From Porphyromonadaceae bacterium (GTDB lineage Bacteria > Bacteroidota > Bacteroidia > Bacteroidales > Dysgonomonadaceae), in the NCBI GenBank assembly GCA_003517675.1, contig DPAC01000021.1, positions 1 to 9,077 of the forward strand: a stretch of 9,077 bases of DNA, read 5' to 3'. Below the pieces are notes generated by a model. That model was not told the DNA's origin. It searched no databases and saw only the letters and a program-made list of their open reading frames with translations. Of this stretch, positions 7,327 through 9,077 are shown in pieces. How positions within the stretch are numbered: the first letter of the stretch is position 1; each line of letters starts with the position of its first letter. The position numbers were made by a program, and so were the translations under genes.

Positions 7327-7406
7327 TTTTGTTTAGTAAAACAGTCTTACAAAAATCGGAGGGTAGCCTTCATTAGGAGGCCCATTTTTTCAGAAATTAT
7401 ATTTGG
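7327..7406 (-). other. Intergenic spacer upstream of GHL10-like gene
   Basis: This 80 bp gap separates the FAD oxidoreductase stop (TAG? no: TAA-type end at 7407-7409) from the ATG at 7326. On the minus strand it holds an imperfect G/C-rich hairpin (GGGCCTCC... with ...AAGGCTACCC) followed after a few bases by ATTTTTG, which could act as a weak terminator or attenuator. Closer to the gene, GTAA and TTAC flank a short A/T loop. No TAnnTTTG box with a -33 partner is visible, so transcription probably continues from the FAD gene, though this is uncertain. Confidence 0.3.
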
Positions 7407-9077
7407 TCAATAGTGATAGTTTCCTTTGATATCTACTTCCTTTTCAAAAGGATTTAAGATTTTGTCAATCAGTACGGTTGCTTGTGCACGGTTAAGCAGG
7501 CTTTCTACATCGAAGTCCTGGAACCCGAATGAGGAATATATCTCTTTTGCCCTTATTGTTAACTCTCTTTTCAAGGGAAGTTTTTCCATTTTTTCTATTT
7601 CTTTTATCAGCATAAGTAAATCATTCAGCTTGACGGGAATATCTGCGTCAGGAATGTTAATAGGATATACATCTTCTAACCCCCTGAGTTCAGACCATAA
7701 GAGTGTATCATTCATTCTGAACCATGTCTGGTTTACCCAGCCCACACTTTTTCCTGTGCCTTTTAAGATTCCGGTAACACCGATTCGTTGTAGGGGTAGG
7801 AAAAAAGGACTTTCTTTTTCTACGTCAAGATATGGTAAAAGGTAACTGCCTTGCGATAAAAGAGTTTGTTGTACTTTACGAACAGAAACAGTTTCAACAC
7901 CCGTTTTGTTTTTTATGGCCAATGCTGCCAATACTCCGGCTGCCTGACCAATTTGCATGACAACTGGTTGAAGACGTGTTGTTCCATTCACAATATGGGA
8001 AACGGAAATCGACTTTTCAGCCACAATCAATCCTTTAATATCCTGGGGAATCATTACTCCTAATGGTAGGCCGTAAGATGGTATTGAGGGAAAGCGCAAT
8101 TCAGGCAATGTTTTACGCTGTGGGTGCCTGCTGTGATGATGGTCGATCGGATAATCGCCAACTGCAATGGAGGTTCGATACAATTTGTCGGATTGTGTGT
8201 AAGGATTCAGAATATAGTTGAGTGTGAAACGTACCAAACCGTGAATGCGTAACGACTCTCGATGATAAGGGATTAACGGCAGATTGTCTTCTGTTGGGAA
8301 CTCATCGTTTGCAAGCCCCAGCGTATTCATTCCCAGTTCATTCTGGATAAAGTAGATAAAACAGAGTGTGTGATTTTTGGCTTTTTTCAAGGCTTCTTCG
8401 CGCTCCCTTTCGCCTTTACCAATTAAATTTACGTAATAATCATTCCCTTCTATTGGCCAGTTGATCATGTATTTATTATTCGGTAGTTTGCCATATGTGA
8501 TCATTCTGTCTTTCTCCCATAATGGGTTTGACGGATCGGGATTTTCACAAAGCGGGTTTTTGCATGAGCAGGCGAATTCATGAGGGTCGTAGTTTGCAGG
8601 TTGCGGAATCGTCACATCTTTACCGTAATCTTTCAGTATAGCCACATAGGTTAGATCCTGAATCGCATCATTGGCTTTCTCAGGTGCCACATCTTCCTTG
8701 GTTTCTGCCCGACTGTCCATTCCTACATCATATCTTACACCGCATTGAAGTGCCACATCTCCCAGTTCGGTTGCGTCTATAATGATTTTGGGATGGAGGG
8801 TGAGTATTTTTCCCGGTGTTTGAATGATAACCGTCCATTTTTCGTTTTCTTTTTTTACTGATTTCAGTTTGCTTTTAAAGTGGATAGTTAGGTTTTTCTC
8901 GTGGGACGCGATTTGTTGCAAGATACTGTTGCCGACCGACGGTTCAAATTGCACATGGCTTACCCATCCAGTTTTTAATGCTTCTGCGCTACCGTAATAA
9001 CTCGTGAGAGAGTCTTTGAACTCCCCCCAGAAACCGCTCGGCAGGTTATAATTCCCGTCGATGGCGCTAACCCCTGC
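7407..9077 (-). CDS. Large FAD-dependent oxidoreductase (5' end beyond window)
   Basis: The frame stays open from the window edge to a stop at 7407, giving 556 visible residues. The GTG at 8954 is internal, because the preceding 41 codons continue the family (SAIDGNYNLPSGFWGEF). The N-terminal GxGxxG region is outside the window. Visible motifs include IIDATELGDVAL (about visible residues 99-110), the second FAD-contacting motif of FAD_oxidored (PF12831); MINWPIEGNDYYVNL; GDYPIDHHHSRHP; and near the C-terminus of the flavin fold TTRLQPVVMQIGQAAGVLAAL, here split over 7900-7985. The final ~90 residues are a separate helical module ending LNRAQATVLIDKILNPF, reminiscent of SLH-like or EF-hand-like repeats seen at the end of some Bacteroidota members. 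A CxCx4C cluster (Cys codons near 8568-8570, 8562-8564 and 8547-8549) may bind a metal. The gene is followed 80 bp later by the GHL10-like gene. It is a distant paralogue of the FAD enzyme at 1-1484. The substrate is unknown. Confidence 0.9.
   Translation of the reverse strand, partial: AGVSAIDGNYNLPSGFWGEFKDSLTSYYGSAEALKTGWVSHVQFEPSVGNSILQQIASHEKNLTIHFKSKLKSVKKENEKWTVIIQTPGKILTLHPKIIIDATELGDVALQCGVRYDVGMDSRAETKEDVAPEKANDAIQDLTYVAILKDYGKDVTIPQPANYDPHEFACSCKNPLCENPDPSNPLWEKDRMITYGKLPNNKYMINWPIEGNDYYVNLIGKGEREREEALKKAKNHTLCFIYFIQNELGMNTLGLANDEFPTEDNLPLIPYHRESLRIHGLVRFTLNYILNPYTQSDKLYRTSIAVGDYPIDHHHSRHPQRKTLPELRFPSIPSYGLPLGVMIPQDIKGLIVAEKSISVSHIVNGTTRLQPVVMQIGQAAGVLAALAIKNKTGVETVSVRKVQQTLLSQGSYLLPYLDVEKESPFFLPLQRIGVTGILKGTGKSVGWVNQTWFRMNDTLLWSELRGLEDVYPINIPDADIPVKLNDLLMLIKEIEKMEKLPLKRELTIRAKEIYSSFGFQDFDVESLLNRAQATVLIDKILNPFEKEVDIKGNYHY

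Noticed and set aside
8952..8954. GTG as the start of the right-hand FAD oxidoreductase
   Set aside because: The frame continues upstream to the window edge with family-like sequence, and a start here would omit the N-terminal FAD-binding site.
1..9077. CRISPR array, tRNA, rRNA, riboswitch or integrase site
   Set aside because: I saw no regularly spaced repeats, no cloverleaf-like sequence, no recognisable riboswitch core and no recombinase gene.

Overview
The window looks like a chromosomal segment of a Bacteroidota (probably Bacteroidales) bacterium. Three observations support this. Several products are lipoproteins with short signal peptides, and others carry Tat-like signals. Gene starts lack Shine-Dalgarno sequences and have A/T-rich leaders. 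One promoter matches the Bacteroidota primary-sigma consensus (TTTG, 20 bp, TAnnTTTG). No rRNA, tRNA, CRISPR array, insertion sequence or SusC/SusD pair is visible, and every supported gene lies on the minus strand.

In transcription order (high to low coordinates) the window starts inside a large FAD-dependent oxidoreductase (7407-9077, N-terminus outside the window). Next comes a tightly packed group: a GHL10-like TIM-barrel lipoprotein (5983-7326), a phosphodiester-glycosidase (NAGPA/DUF2233-type) lipoprotein (4720-5967, 15 bp gap) and a Tat-exported Gfo/Idh/MocA oxidoreductase (3840-4709, 10 bp gap). The last is a pseudogene: it has a frameshift in a short homopolymer and an apparent internal deletion that joins the middle of the protein to a short C-terminal tail. 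An unrelated AAA+/DUF4143 ATPase gene follows (2519-3685) with its own consensus promoter (3724-3755). It separates the broken oxidoreductase from a xylose-isomerase-like TIM-barrel lipoprotein (1577-2431). The window ends inside a second FAD-dependent oxidoreductase with a twin-arginine leader (1-1484, C-terminus outside the window). No stretch over 300 bp lacks a gene.

Apart from the ATPase, the genes describe an envelope-located saccharide-processing locus. It combines two lipoproteins likely to act on glycosides or sugar phosphodiesters, two flavin oxidoreductases, one NAD(P)-type sugar oxidoreductase and one isomerase/lyase-fold protein. The Gfo/Idh/MocA plus AP_endonuc_2 pairing resembles known Bacteroides loci that cleave glycosides through 3-keto intermediates, so the most interesting reading is an oxidation-assisted glycoside or phosphodiester-glycan degradation locus in which the Gfo/Idh/MocA step has been lost or is supplied elsewhere. 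Substrate and pathway are inference; the fold assignments are well supported by visible motifs.
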